Made by a program: the position numbers and the translations under genes. Below, in pieces: positions 23,972 through 32,474 of a stretch of DNA of 48,280 bases; the first letter of the stretch is position 1, and every line of letters starts with the position of its first letter. Origin of the DNA: Streptomyces sp. MUM 2J (GTDB lineage Bacteria; Actinomycetota; Actinomycetes; Streptomycetales; Streptomycetaceae); the NCBI RefSeq assembly GCF_022414535.1, contig NZ_JADWYM010000049.1, positions 1-48,280 of the forward strand. The letters run 5' to 3'. The notes below the pieces were generated by a model, which was not told the origin of the DNA, ran no database searches, and saw only the letters and a program-made list of their open reading frames with translations.

Positions 23972-25297
23972 GTGAGCCGCAGCCCGATGAGAGCGTTACG
24001 CGAGAGCCGCAACCGGACCCAGGCAAAGGCGGTTGACGAACTCAACTCCCTAGCGGAACGGCTTGCTACCGAAGGACGGGTCTCGAAGCGCCCGACCTTC
24101 ACCGTCCGCCAGATGTCGAAGTGGGAGAGCGAGACGAGGCCGCGCCCGTACCCGCACCCGGATACCCGAGTGGTTCTTGAGCTGTACTTCCAGCGGTCAG
24201 TTGAGGAGCTGGGGCTCCGCCCGGGTGCCGGGGAAGCCCCTTCCGGCACTTCCGCCGTGCCCGTCGTGACACCGGTCCCGCTCATCGAGCAGTCGGCCGC
24301 CGCGGTCCCGCTTTTTGCCGGAGGCGACCAGGACCCGCCGCCGTGGCTGGCTCAGACGACGACCGATGTGGCCAGCTCCGCGGACTGGAAGATCGCCGAG
24401 GACGAGGTCGAGCTTCTCCGCGAGGCTGCGGACGACATGGACGCACAGGACCAGCAGTTCGGCGGCAACCGGCTCTGGCGGCCGACGCGCGCCCACCTGC
24501 TCTGGGTGCACCACATGATCGACCGCGGTATCTACGACGAGCAGCTTGGCAAGCAACTGCATGCTCTCGCAGGGAAGTTCACCACCAGCCTTGGCTGGTT
24601 CTCTTACGACGCCGGGCTCCACGCCCAGGCTCGGCAGTACTTCTCCGAGGCTCTGAACGCCGCGATGCTGACCGGCGACGATGTGCTCTCCAGCCGCACG
24701 CTGAGCAACATGGCCCGTCAGGCCGTGGATCTGAACAAAGGGCGGGAAGCGATCCGCTTCGCCCGGCTCGCACAGACACACGCGGATATGTGGAGCGCAC
24801 CGACGCGCGTCACGGCTCTCTTGGCGATCCGTGAGGCCCAGGGCCACGCCCGGGTCGGCGACGCCTTCAACTGCGAGTCCGCGATCAAGAGGGCCTGGAA
24901 GGAATGGGAACGCGGGACGGACGACCGCGACCCTGATTGGACGACGTTCCTCAACCAGGCCGAATTGGTGTGCCTGGAGGGAATGTGCCGACTTGACCTC
25001 GGCCAGACTGCTCGCGCCCAGAAGCTCTTGGCACAGTCGGAACGGCTACAGGATGTGGCGCACTCGCGGAACAGGGGCATGTGCCTCGGCCGGCTCGCGA
25101 CCGCGGCGATCGGCGCTGGAGACATCGACCACAGCGCAGATGCCACGAGGAAGGCCATCGGGCTGATCCGGACAGCAGGCATGTCTTCCGCACGGGCCGT
25201 CCAGCAGTTGAAGATCGTCCACGACGGACTGGCTCCTCACCACCGCGCCCGCGGGGTAGGGGACCTGCTTGAAGAGATCCGCGCAGTCGTCGCGTGA
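23972..25297 (+). CDS. XRE-family regulator with TPR-like C-terminal region
   Basis: A 441-aa protein from GTG 23972. The N-terminus (1-80) is a helix-turn-helix with the usual RALRESRNRTQAKAV ... RQMSKWESETRPRPYP pattern. Residues about 140-430 are repeated helix pairs (HALAGKFTTSLGWFSYDAGL, ARQYFSEALNAAMLTGD, AIRFARLAQTHADMW) of the TPR type. These occur in many Streptomyces regulators that sense small peptides or proteins. It is divergent from the ATPase operon and is followed by GNAT and cyclotransferase genes on its own strand. A role in controlling the lanthipeptide genes is likely but inferred from position. Confidence 0.8.
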   Translation: MSRSPMRALRESRNRTQAKAVDELNSLAERLATEGRVSKRPTFTVRQMSKWESETRPRPYPHPDTRVVLELYFQRSVEELGLRPGAGEAPSGTSAVPVVTPVPLIEQSAAAVPLFAGGDQDPPPWLAQTTTDVASSADWKIAEDEVELLREAADDMDAQDQQFGGNRLWRPTRAHLLWVHHMIDRGIYDEQLGKQLHALAGKFTTSLGWFSYDAGLHAQARQYFSEALNAAMLTGDDVLSSRTLSNMARQAVDLNKGREAIRFARLAQTHADMWSAPTRVTALLAIREAQGHARVGDAFNCESAIKRAWKEWERGTDDRDPDWTTFLNQAELVCLEGMCRLDLGQTARAQKLLAQSERLQDVAHSRNRGMCLGRLATAAIGAGDIDHSADATRKAIGLIRTAGMSSARAVQQLKIVHDGLAPHHRARGVGDLLEEIRAVVA

Positions 25298-25314
25298 TTC
25301 ACGCATAAGGAGAG

Positions 25315-25869
25315 ATGCAACCAGTGGAAGCGGAGTACCAGCGGTACGACGGGGCGTCAGTCAAGGCCATCACCGAGGAACTGGTCCAGGTGTATGCCCG
25401 GGTATACGACACGCCCCCGTACATCGGCGAGCCGTTCTTCTCCGTCGACTCCTTCCGGGAGCGGCTGGAAGCCGCCTTCGACAGTGAGGGCTTCGAGACG
25501 GTGACCGCGCGCCGAGACGGGCAGATCATCGGCTACGTGCACGGTGCCACGCTGCCCGCCGACAAGCCGTGGTGGGTTTCGCTCGGTGCCCGAAGGCCGT
25601 CACAGCTTCAGAGTCTTGCGAACGCCGGACAGATCTTCTGGCTCCGGGAACTAATGGTCCTCCCCGAGTACCAGAACCAGGGCCTCGGCAGAAAGATCCA
25701 CGACACCGTGATTACCGGACGTGCCGAGAGCGCCACCACGCTGACCTGCATCATCGACAATCAGCCGGCCCACGATGCCTACATTCGGTGGGGGTACACG
25801 GTGATGGGGGAGATTAAGCACGCCCCCGAGTCGCCGACTTACGACGCCATGTACCTGGCCAGCTCGTGA
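25315..25869 (+). CDS. GNAT family N-acetyltransferase
   Basis: A 184-aa protein. ATG 25315 lies only 2 nt after AAGGAG, while GTG 25324 lies 11 nt after it, so either may be the start. The acetyl-CoA motif A is complete: LRELMVLPEYQNQGLGRKIH (110-129), with Q-x-x-G-x-G at 120-125. The later N-x-A-x-x-x-Y pattern (DNQPAHDAYIRWGY) is the motif B region. The substrate is unknown. It follows the XRE gene by 17 bases and overlaps the next gene as TGATG. It could act on the lanthipeptide or as resistance, but nothing in the sequence proves this. Confidence 0.85.
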   Translation: MQPVEAEYQRYDGASVKAITEELVQVYARVYDTPPYIGEPFFSVDSFRERLEAAFDSEGFETVTARRDGQIIGYVHGATLPADKPWWVSLGARRPSQLQSLANAGQIFWLRELMVLPEYQNQGLGRKIHDTVITGRAESATTLTCIIDNQPAHDAYIRWGYTVMGEIKHAPESPTYDAMYLASS

Positions 25870-26369
25870 TGACCGGAACGATCATGCGCCACGTAACCGC
25901 ACAGACCGCCCCAGTCCCGGCGACATCCGGCCGCCGGGACCGACTCTCGCCTGACGCCGCACTCCTGTTCGCGTACGGAACGCTCCAGTTCGATGACGTC
26001 CTCGAAGCGCTGATAGGCCGGATACCACGGCGGGTGTCGGCCTGCGTGCCCGGCTGGCGCGCGGCGTCCCTGGAGGGTCGCGTCTACCCAGGGCTCGTGG
26101 CGGCGCCCGGCTCAGTGGCCCCCGGAGTGCTTCTCACTGACCTCAGCCGAAGGGAGTGGGTAATCCTCGACGCCTTCGAGGACGACCGCTACGACCTGCG
26201 CGAGGTGTCGCTGACCTCGGGTGGGCATGGGCTCGCCTATGTCTGGCCGGCCGGAGAGGTCCGCGAAGAGGACTGGGATGCCGAGCAGTTCCGGGCCCAT
26301 CACCTTGAGGAGTACGCCGCTCGGTGTGCACGGATCGCCCCGGGATTGGCCGCCGAAGCTGGCCAGTGA
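25869..26369 (+). CDS. Gamma-glutamylcyclotransferase/AIG2-like protein
   Basis: A 166-aa protein from ATG 25869 (TGATG overlap with the GNAT stop); GTG 25866 is also possible. It has the family signature LLFAYGTL (32-39), then GWRAASLEGRVYPGL and AFEDDRYDLREV, the block that holds the acidic residue in relatives. Family members open or cyclise gamma-glutamyl amines, with varied substrates. Tight coupling to the acetyltransferase suggests a shared pathway. A terminator follows. Confidence 0.8.
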   Translation: MTGTIMRHVTAQTAPVPATSGRRDRLSPDAALLFAYGTLQFDDVLEALIGRIPRRVSACVPGWRAASLEGRVYPGLVAAPGSVAPGVLLTDLSRREWVILDAFEDDRYDLREVSLTSGGHGLAYVWPAGEVREEDWDAEQFRAHHLEEYAARCARIAPGLAAEAGQ

Positions 26370-26378
26370 ACCGGGGCG

Positions 26379-26412
26379 GCGTTCGAGGAGCCCCGCGAGG
26401 CTCCTCGAACGC
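26379..26412 (+). terminator. Terminator between convergent operons
   Basis: A perfect 14-bp stem, GCGTTCGAGGAGCC (26379-26392) with GGCTCCTCGAACGC (26399-26412), loop CCGCGA. It lies 9 bases after the cyclotransferase stop and 34 bases from the end of the leftward conjugation operon, so it can serve both. Confidence 0.85.
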
Positions 26413-26446
26413 TGACGGCCGATACAACGATCTTGGAGGAGTCGTT

Positions 26447-26869
26447 CTAGATCGCCGGAGACTCGGGGCCCTTGGGCGAGACCGGTTCCTCTGACGGAGG
26501 CATGTCCTCGTACGCCGATCGATGCCGTTCCGTCCTGGCTGGTTGCTCACCGGGCCGAGACTCGGAAGTGCCCAGTGCGACGGCCTTTGTGAGCACCTGC
26601 TCTGCACGGTCCAGAGTCAACCGCATAGTGCCGTAACGTCCCACGGCGTACCCGGTGCGGTGACCGTGAAGGTGCAGCTCCTGCACTGCCTGAACTCCGG
26701 CGTCGACCTCCGGCACATCGTCCGGCGGTACGAGCGCGTGCAGCTCCTCCGCCCACTCCCACCCGAGATCACGGAGCACGGTTCGAGCTTCCTCTTGCTC
26801 CCAACCGCTCCGCGCCACCAGTCCGCGATGGGGGTCCATCGAGAAGACCATGTGGGGGTCAGCCATCAT
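26447..26869 (-). CDS. Hypothetical protein, last gene of the conjugation operon
   Basis: A 140-aa acidic protein from ATG 26869 (AGGAGG 8 nt upstream), overlapping the previous stop by 4 nt. It holds MVFSMDPHRGLVARSGWEQE, a helical segment (EARTVLRDLGWEWAEELHAL), then VQELHLHGHRTGYAVGRYGT and a disordered Pro/Glu/Ser tail. I recognise no family. Its coupling to the coupling-protein operon suggests a transfer-related role. Confidence 0.6.
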   Translation of the reverse strand: MMADPHMVFSMDPHRGLVARSGWEQEEARTVLRDLGWEWAEELHALVPPDDVPEVDAGVQAVQELHLHGHRTGYAVGRYGTMRLTLDRAEQVLTKAVALGTSESRPGEQPARTERHRSAYEDMPPSEEPVSPKGPESPAI

Positions 26870-27378
26870 CTGGCGGCCTCCTTGACTCGTTCTCCTGGCG
26901 CGGGTACTTCGGCGACTCCATCGGCGGAGGCGGGCCAAGCTGCGAGCTGGAACCGGGACGGACGATCTTCATGCCGCCCAACTCGGCACTCATCTCCGGC
27001 CTTACCCAGCGCCTTGTTCATCCGCGTGAGGAATCGGTCGTACTGCTCGTGCCAGATCACTGACGACCCAGCCTCCGCATACGCGTCTCCCCTGGCGAAG
27101 GCCAGGGCCGCGATCTCGTATGCCAGACCCTCGTGCTTCGCCCAGCAGGGCGGGATCACGTCCTGCGGCTGCCAGGCGTACCGCCCGTTCAGCCAGCGGC
27201 ACACGGAGTCGAGCCACGCGGGCATCGGCCCGATCAACTCGGCGGAAAGGGCGCCGAGGTCCCACGGGGCGGGACCGTCGGCGGCCACGGACTCCTCCGT
27301 GCTCCGCTCCGCGATGTACTCCAGGATCAGCGCGGGCGGCTCGGGAAAGGACTCGAAGCGAGTCAGGGTCTCGGTCAT
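26866..27378 (-). CDS. Hypothetical conjugation-operon protein (170 aa)
   Basis: Starts at ATG 27378 in an ATGA overlap with the stop of the coupling ATPase, so it is translationally coupled to it. Residues about 35-125 are aromatic-rich and helical (MPAWLDSVCRWLNGRYAWQP, VIWHEQYDRFLTRMNKALGK). The tail is Ala/Pro-rich. No membrane segment. It may be a cytosolic partner of the coupling protein, but I do not recognise it. Confidence 0.6.
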   Translation of the reverse strand: MTETLTRFESFPEPPALILEYIAERSTEESVAADGPAPWDLGALSAELIGPMPAWLDSVCRWLNGRYAWQPQDVIPPCWAKHEGLAYEIAALAFARGDAYAEAGSSVIWHEQYDRFLTRMNKALGKAGDECRVGRHEDRPSRFQLAAWPASADGVAEVPAPGERVKEAAR

Positions 27379-28823
27379 GCGGCAGCCGCCCCTTCACGGC
27401 CGGCCCACGCCGCCGCGTGGGCCTTGGCCTGGTTCTTCTCCTCGGTGGCCCGCCGGGTCCGCTCGGCTTCGTTGGCGGCTCGCAGGTCACGGACGTGACC
27501 CTCGATCTCGGCCCAGGAATCCCAGGTCCACATGCCGTCGAGCCGGGTGACGATCGGCGGGAGGTTGTCCGCGAGGACCAGGGCGTGTCCCTCGGGCAGA
27601 CGCCTGATCTCGTCTCCTCGAAGGACGGGTTCGAGCGCCATGTGCGTGGCCGTCGAGTGGCCGCCGCGGTCCCCGCCGGACGTGGTCTTCGTCGTGCGCT
27701 CCCGCTCGACCTGACCACACAGGTCGGACATGTCCTTCAGAAAGTCGGGGTCCTTGTCCCCAGGCAGGACAACGACGTTGTTGGTGAAGGCCGCCAGCTC
27801 CTTGGCGGTGTCCTCGCCGAAGCGGGCACGAGCCGACGCCCACGCCTGGAGGCCGTAGACGACCGTGATGCCACGGCCCCGGCCGTCGGCGACGCGTTGG
27901 CGGAGGGAGGGGATGGGCGCGATGTTCGGCGCCTCGTCCAGGGCCGCCAGTAGAGCGGGGTCGAGCCGCCCGGCCGGGGAGGCGAGGGCGTGCGCCTCCG
28001 CGAGGTCCAGAAGGTCTTCGGCTATCGCGGTGGTCAGCGGTGCGACGCTGTTCACCTCCGAGTCCTTGCCCAGGAGATAGAGGGTGCCCCCGGCGTCGAG
28101 GAACGCGCCGAAGTCCGTCGGGTCTTCTCCGTCTCCCTGGAGGGCGTTGATCACCGACTGGTGCATGAAGGGTTCGAGAGCCGCGTCCAGGGTCGAGGCG
28201 GTGTTGCCGACGGTGCGGCTGTCGCCGGTGGTGGCCGTGCGGAGCATGTCCGCCCAGCCGGGGCCGGCGCCCGGGTGAGCGTTGAGGATGCCGAGGGGCG
28301 CCGGGTCGGTCAGCTTGCGGGCCCACCGCAGCACCCAGTCGAGGGACGCGCCGTCGAGGGCGGCGGCGTGGAAGAAGGCAGCGAGGATCTTGGAAGCCTG
28401 CCCCTTGTAGAAGGCGCTGCCCTCGCTGGACTGTGCCGCGCTGTTGGGAGTGCGCGAGCCCGCGACGAACGCCTTCCCGCGCATCATCGCCACCTCCGTG
28501 TCGGCTGCGCCGTTGATCGGCGTCCACCGGAAGCGCGGGAGGCTCGGAGCGATGTTCTGCGGGTCGAAGACCGCAACGGGGCGCCCGTCCCGCTGCCGCG
28601 CGTCGAGGGTCAGTTCGACCAGATCGGGCTTGGTCGAGGTGGCCAGGACCGGCCCGGCCCAGCGGCGGACGAGCGGGGCGAAGAACCTCAGCGTCTTTCC
28701 GCTGCCCATCGGGCCGATGACCCGGCATGCCTTGTCGGCACGGGACCAGAGATCGACGCCCTTCGGGCGTTGCGAGGTGCCCAGCGAGTAGCCGAAATCG
28801 TGCGGATCGAGGGGGTGGTGCAT
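27375..28823 (-). CDS. VirD4/TraG-type conjugal coupling ATPase (motor part)
   Basis: A 482-aa protein from ATG 28823 (CGGAG upstream). Walker A is GPMGSGKT (37-44), followed by a VLATSTKPDLVELTL strand typical of T4SS coupling proteins. Walker B is LLAALDEAPN near 292-297, followed by GITVVYGLQAWASAR. The protein would recruit the relaxosome and pump DNA through the channel. It has no membrane helices of its own. They lie in the next gene upstream, in the same frame and separated by one TGA and 12 further codons (28824-28862), so the two may be halves of one ancestral protein. Confidence 0.88.
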   Translation of the reverse strand: MHHPLDPHDFGYSLGTSQRPKGVDLWSRADKACRVIGPMGSGKTLRFFAPLVRRWAGPVLATSTKPDLVELTLDARQRDGRPVAVFDPQNIAPSLPRFRWTPINGAADTEVAMMRGKAFVAGSRTPNSAAQSSEGSAFYKGQASKILAAFFHAAALDGASLDWVLRWARKLTDPAPLGILNAHPGAGPGWADMLRTATTGDSRTVGNTASTLDAALEPFMHQSVINALQGDGEDPTDFGAFLDAGGTLYLLGKDSEVNSVAPLTTAIAEDLLDLAEAHALASPAGRLDPALLAALDEAPNIAPIPSLRQRVADGRGRGITVVYGLQAWASARARFGEDTAKELAAFTNNVVVLPGDKDPDFLKDMSDLCGQVERERTTKTTSGGDRGGHSTATHMALEPVLRGDEIRRLPEGHALVLADNLPPIVTRLDGMWTWDSWAEIEGHVRDLRAANEAERTRRATEEKNQAKAHAAAWAGREGAAAA

Positions 28824-28862
28824 GACGTACTCCGGAGCGAGGTGGGCGAGGAGGAGAGAGGG

Positions 28863-29126
28863 TCAGCGAGCGGCAGGGCGGTTCTTCGCGAAACTCACCC
28901 CGGCTGCGCGGCTGCGGTGGCCGTCGTCGCTGGTGAGGGAGGGCCGGATCTCGGTGGCCTTCAGGACTGCTTTTGCCGACATCTGGCGCTTGAGCTGTCC
29001 CTTGCTTGCGAACCCGGCGTTGCGCCGTCCGCGGTTCAGCAGGAACCAAAGCGTCACGAGGGCCACCGCCAACACGGCCGTCACGGCGTACAGGGCCAGC
29101 GAGATTCCGCCAGGCATGATGTCCAT
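28863..29126 (-). CDS. Membrane anchor module of the coupling protein
   Basis: An 87-aa protein from ATG 29126 (TAATG overlap). One N-terminal membrane helix (ISLALYAVTAVLAVALVTLW) is followed by ASKGQLKRQMSAKAVLKATE and IRPSL. In unsplit actinobacterial coupling proteins this juxtamembrane block directly precedes the ATPase domain. It is in frame with the downstream ATPase, interrupted by TGA at 28863-28865. It is best read as the anchor that tethers the motor to the channel; the split could be natural. Confidence 0.65.
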   Translation of the reverse strand: MDIMPGGISLALYAVTAVLAVALVTLWFLLNRGRRNAGFASKGQLKRQMSAKAVLKATEIRPSLTSDDGHRSRAAGVSFAKNRPAAR

Positions 29127-29512
29127 TACTCGGCCCTTCGGGCGACGCGGGCTGCCAGGTAGCGCATCCGCCGGCCGCACAGCCGCGACATCGACGCGTC
29201 GGGCCCGGCACAGCGCGGGGGCGCGGTGTGGAAGGCGCTGTGCAGGTCCTCGGCGGCTCGCCAGATATGGGCGACGGCCGTACGCACGCGTCCTCCGGCG
29301 GCGGAGTAGTCGCCGTGGTCCAGGACGAGGGCCAGTTCTTTCGTGCGCCGGGCGAGGTCGAGTGCTTCGGCGTGCAGCTTGTCGATGTCCTGACGAACCG
29401 CGTGTTCGTCCGCGGGGAGCGTGGTGGGGTCGGTGGTGACAGTCATGGAGGGGGCTCGTTCCGAATCTGCGTGGAAGGGGTCGGCGGCGGCGAGGTGGCG
29501 GTATCCGCTCAT
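29126..29512 (-). CDS. Hypothetical conjugation-operon protein (128 aa)
   Basis: I start it at ATG 29512, which overlaps the VirB4-like stop as ATGA; ATG 29446 is a shorter option with no clear ribosome site. The core (about 30-100) is helical (AVRQDIDKLHAEALDLARRT, VRTAVAHIWRAAEDLHSAF) with a Cys/Arg-rich end (PPRCAGPDASMSRLCGRRMR). No membrane segment or known family. Confidence 0.55.
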   Translation of the reverse strand: MSGYRHLAAADPFHADSERAPSMTVTTDPTTLPADEHAVRQDIDKLHAEALDLARRTKELALVLDHGDYSAAGGRVRTAVAHIWRAAEDLHSAFHTAPPRCAGPDASMSRLCGRRMRYLAARVARRAE

Positions 29513-30945
29513 TCGGCATCCGGGAAGGTGCTGGTCAGGTCGGTCATCGAGCCGGAGGAGAAGCACAGGTGCTGCTCGGCTTCCACCAAGAGGTGCTGGA
29601 CACCCGGGTAGATCACTTCGCCGACCTTCCACAGCGCGATCCCGCGGCGCAGGCGCATGATGTGCTCGGCCGTCCAGGACGGCAGGCCCAGCCGGGCCAC
29701 CGTCGCTTCCGCCTCGGCCTTCTTCTGGCTGTAGATCACGATGGTGTCGGCCATCTTCAGCGCCGCTTGGGTCTCCGGGCTGTCGTCGATGTCCGACAGG
29801 TGATGGACGATGAAGATGCAGGACAGGCCGTATCCCCGCGCGAACTTGAGGAACTTCTCCAACAACGCCGCGAGTTGGGGCGTCCCGAGGATGTGCCAGG
29901 CTTCCTCGCAGACGAGGATGCGCTTGCGCTGGGTGTAGCGGCGGCAGCCGGTGTTCGGGTTCGGCCCCAGCTCCCAGGCTCCGGAGTTCGCGTCGACCAC
30001 GACGCGGTCGTGCTGTCCCGGTTCCGTCCCGCATTCGCACAGCGGGCGCAGCCAGACCTCTTCGAGGAAGACCGAGATCACGGCGACCAGGATGGTCATG
30101 GCCACGCCGCCGGACGGGACCTTGGTCAGGTCGAAGACGATCATGTCGGCGTCGAGATCCACGCCCAGGCTGGTCGGGCCGTCGAGCATGCCCGTGAGGT
30201 CGCCGGTGGCGTCCTGCTCGCTGCCGCAGAGCCGGTCCAGGACGTAGGACGCCTCCAGGCCGTCACCGAGGAGTTCATCCCGCGTGCGCTTCTTGGCCGT
30301 CGCGTCGGACTCCTCCGGGGAGCGCAGCGCGGCGGCGACGTCGGCCAAGACCGGGGTACGGCCGAGTTCGCCCGCCCGCTGGTGGGCCCTGCGAATCGCG
30401 ATCCGCAGGGCAGAGCCGGCGAACTCGTCCAGGGCCTTCCCGAGACCGAGTTCAACGATCGTGCGGACCAGTTCGACTTGCCGCTTGCCCGCAATGGCAG
30501 GGTCCATCGGGTTGATGCACGAGGAACCGCGGCCTCCGCCGGGGGCGAACCGGACCGGGGCTTTGCCAGTGAGCGAGCGGCCGAGCGCGGCCCACTCGCC
30601 TTCCTCGCGCTCCTTCTGCTCCTTGGTGTCGAGGACGACGACCTGACGGCCGAGGCGGATCTGTCGGGCGGCGTAGGTCTTAGTCAGGGCCGACTTTCCC
30701 CGGCCGGTGTCGCCCATGACGATCATGTTGCCGCCGGGCAGGCCGTCGCCGAAGGCGCTGAAGGGGCAGTAGATGAACGCCTTACCGGAGTAGAGCTCCC
30801 GGCCGATGATCGCGCCCGCCGTGCCGAGGGTCGGCGGTGCGATGGGCAGGTACAGGGCCTGGCTGGTGGTCGTCTCGGTGTAGAGGGGACGTCGCACCGT
30901 CTCGTGCATCGGCGACAGCGGGGCGAGGTCGAGGAGGTCAGTCAC
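29509..30945 (-). CDS. VirB4-like conjugation ATPase
   Basis: A 478-aa protein starting at GTG 30945, overlapping the stop of the SCO6880-like gene as GTGA. Walker A is GDTGRGKS (78-85) in the VirB4-type context GGNMIVMGDTGRGKSALTKT. Walker B is RILVCEEAWHIL near 339-350. An HHLSDIDDS block after it is typical of the family. VirB4 ATPases sit at the base of the T4SS and power pilus or channel assembly. The N-terminal VirB4 domain is very short, and the SCO6880-like protein upstream probably supplies that part. Confidence 0.88.
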   Translation of the reverse strand: MTDLLDLAPLSPMHETVRRPLYTETTTSQALYLPIAPPTLGTAGAIIGRELYSGKAFIYCPFSAFGDGLPGGNMIVMGDTGRGKSALTKTYAARQIRLGRQVVVLDTKEQKEREEGEWAALGRSLTGKAPVRFAPGGGRGSSCINPMDPAIAGKRQVELVRTIVELGLGKALDEFAGSALRIAIRRAHQRAGELGRTPVLADVAAALRSPEESDATAKKRTRDELLGDGLEASYVLDRLCGSEQDATGDLTGMLDGPTSLGVDLDADMIVFDLTKVPSGGVAMTILVAVISVFLEEVWLRPLCECGTEPGQHDRVVVDANSGAWELGPNPNTGCRRYTQRKRILVCEEAWHILGTPQLAALLEKFLKFARGYGLSCIFIVHHLSDIDDSPETQAALKMADTIVIYSQKKAEAEATVARLGLPSWTAEHIMRLRRGIALWKVGEVIYPGVQHLLVEAEQHLCFSSGSMTDLTSTFPDAE

Positions 30946-32468
30946 TTGATGCCTCCGGCGAGGGGCAGGGTCGTGGCGAAGGCGCGGGCGTGTTCGAGGT
31001 CGAGCCATTCGAGCCGAAGGTGCGCGTTGCGGGCGCGGGAGGCGGTGGTGCGCTTGGTGCGCTCCAGCTCTTCGGCGCTGCGCGAGGAGATGGTGATGTA
31101 GCCGACGACGGCAGAGCCGGCCGCACCGGAGGAGGCCAGGGTCATGCCGCGTGATCCCGTAGCGCTGGCGGCGATCTGGTCGCGCGGGTCGATGTTCTTG
31201 CCGCGCTTACGGTCGCGGTCCATCTCGGCCTGGTTGTTCGTGTCCTCCGCGAGCATCCGCTCCACGGCTTTGTCGTTCGGTTCGAGCTGCTGCGTGATCG
31301 AAATGGTGCGGATGACGTCGGGCATCCCGATCAGCAGGGGCGAGAGGAAATCCGGTCCAACGGGGGTGGTGGGCCATCCGACTACGGCGGCCGTGGCGTG
31401 GTACCAGCTCTCGGTGGAGCCTGCCGCGCGGGTGGCGACGTGGGCGCCGTCGCGGACGTCGACGTTGCGGGGGAAGGCGTGCGCCTGCCGAAGGTCGGTG
31501 TCCCAGATGGCATGGTCCGGGTCGTAGGAGTTCCGGATGAACGCGGTCATCCGGCCTTCGTCCAGAGGCGCGATCACCGAGAGGTCAGCGTCCTCCGCGC
31601 GGGACCACAGCTCATCCAGGTACGCGGCCATCGCGGCGGCGACTCCTTCGTCACCGGTTCCGCGGGCGGCACCCTCCGCCGCCAGGTCGCGAGTGAACTT
31701 CGCGTGGATGGTGATGTAGTAGCGGTGCTCCTCCGCAGAAGTGGACACGGCGTTGGCCAGCACGTCGTACGAGTCCTTCAGCCACTGCGGCGCGTCCGTC
31801 GTCGCCGCCGACTCGTCGCGCTGCGCGATGAATCGTTGGTGTGCGTAGGGGTCGGACTTCATCTGCCGGGCAAGGACCTGAACCCTCTTCACCGGGTGCT
31901 CTTCGACGTTGCCGAAGGCGTCGAGGAGTTCGCCCCAGCGCTCCAGGGCGACGACCTGTTCACCGACCTCCTTGCCGCCGAGGCCGGGCGAGGCGATCTC
32001 CAGGGTTGCCGTGACGCACCCGGCCTCCGGCTGGAGGACCACGACGGCCTGCTGTCCGCGGACCGTGACCGGCACCCACGTCATCCCGGTGACGCCCTCC
32101 GGCTCCGCCAGGGCTGTGTCCGGCGGGGTGCCGTCGCGGCGCACGCCGGCCTCGAAGGCCGGGGACACCCACACGCCGCCGGTGCGGCGGAGCGCCTTGC
32201 GGTGGTAGCGGTTGATCCGCCACCAGCGGTACAGCGTGCGCCGCTGGGACGTGCCCTTGGGCCGGTACGGGGCGTACACGATGACCAGGGCGAGCAGGAT
32301 CGGCAGGACCAGGCACGTCGCGGCGACGGCCGTGACACCGTTGAAGAGGTAGCCGAACAGGATGCCGGTGACGGCTCCGCTGCCGAGGACGACCTGTTCG
32401 CCGAGGTCGCGGCGGCCCACCAGCCCGGTCGGGCGGTGCTTTCCGAACTGATACGTACGAGTCGACAT
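30942..32468 (-). CDS. SCO6880-like T4SS membrane protein
   Basis: A 508-aa protein from ATG 32468. Two close membrane helices (about 29-66: VVLGSGAVTGILFGYLFNGV, then TCLVLPILLALVIVYAPY) resemble VirB3/PrgI proteins. A large cytosolic domain follows (AHQRFIAQRDE, YYITIHAKFTRDLAA, AHAFPRNVDVRDGAHVATRA). This is the layout I know from the SCO6880 family, always beside a VirB4-like ATPase in actinobacterial conjugation loci. It likely combines VirB3 with the N-terminal part of VirB4. Confidence 0.8.
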   Translation of the reverse strand: MSTRTYQFGKHRPTGLVGRRDLGEQVVLGSGAVTGILFGYLFNGVTAVAATCLVLPILLALVIVYAPYRPKGTSQRRTLYRWWRINRYHRKALRRTGGVWVSPAFEAGVRRDGTPPDTALAEPEGVTGMTWVPVTVRGQQAVVVLQPEAGCVTATLEIASPGLGGKEVGEQVVALERWGELLDAFGNVEEHPVKRVQVLARQMKSDPYAHQRFIAQRDESAATTDAPQWLKDSYDVLANAVSTSAEEHRYYITIHAKFTRDLAAEGAARGTGDEGVAAAMAAYLDELWSRAEDADLSVIAPLDEGRMTAFIRNSYDPDHAIWDTDLRQAHAFPRNVDVRDGAHVATRAAGSTESWYHATAAVVGWPTTPVGPDFLSPLLIGMPDVIRTISITQQLEPNDKAVERMLAEDTNNQAEMDRDRKRGKNIDPRDQIAASATGSRGMTLASSGAAGSAVVGYITISSRSAEELERTKRTTASRARNAHLRLEWLDLEHARAFATTLPLAGGIK

Positions 32469-32474
32469 GAGGTG

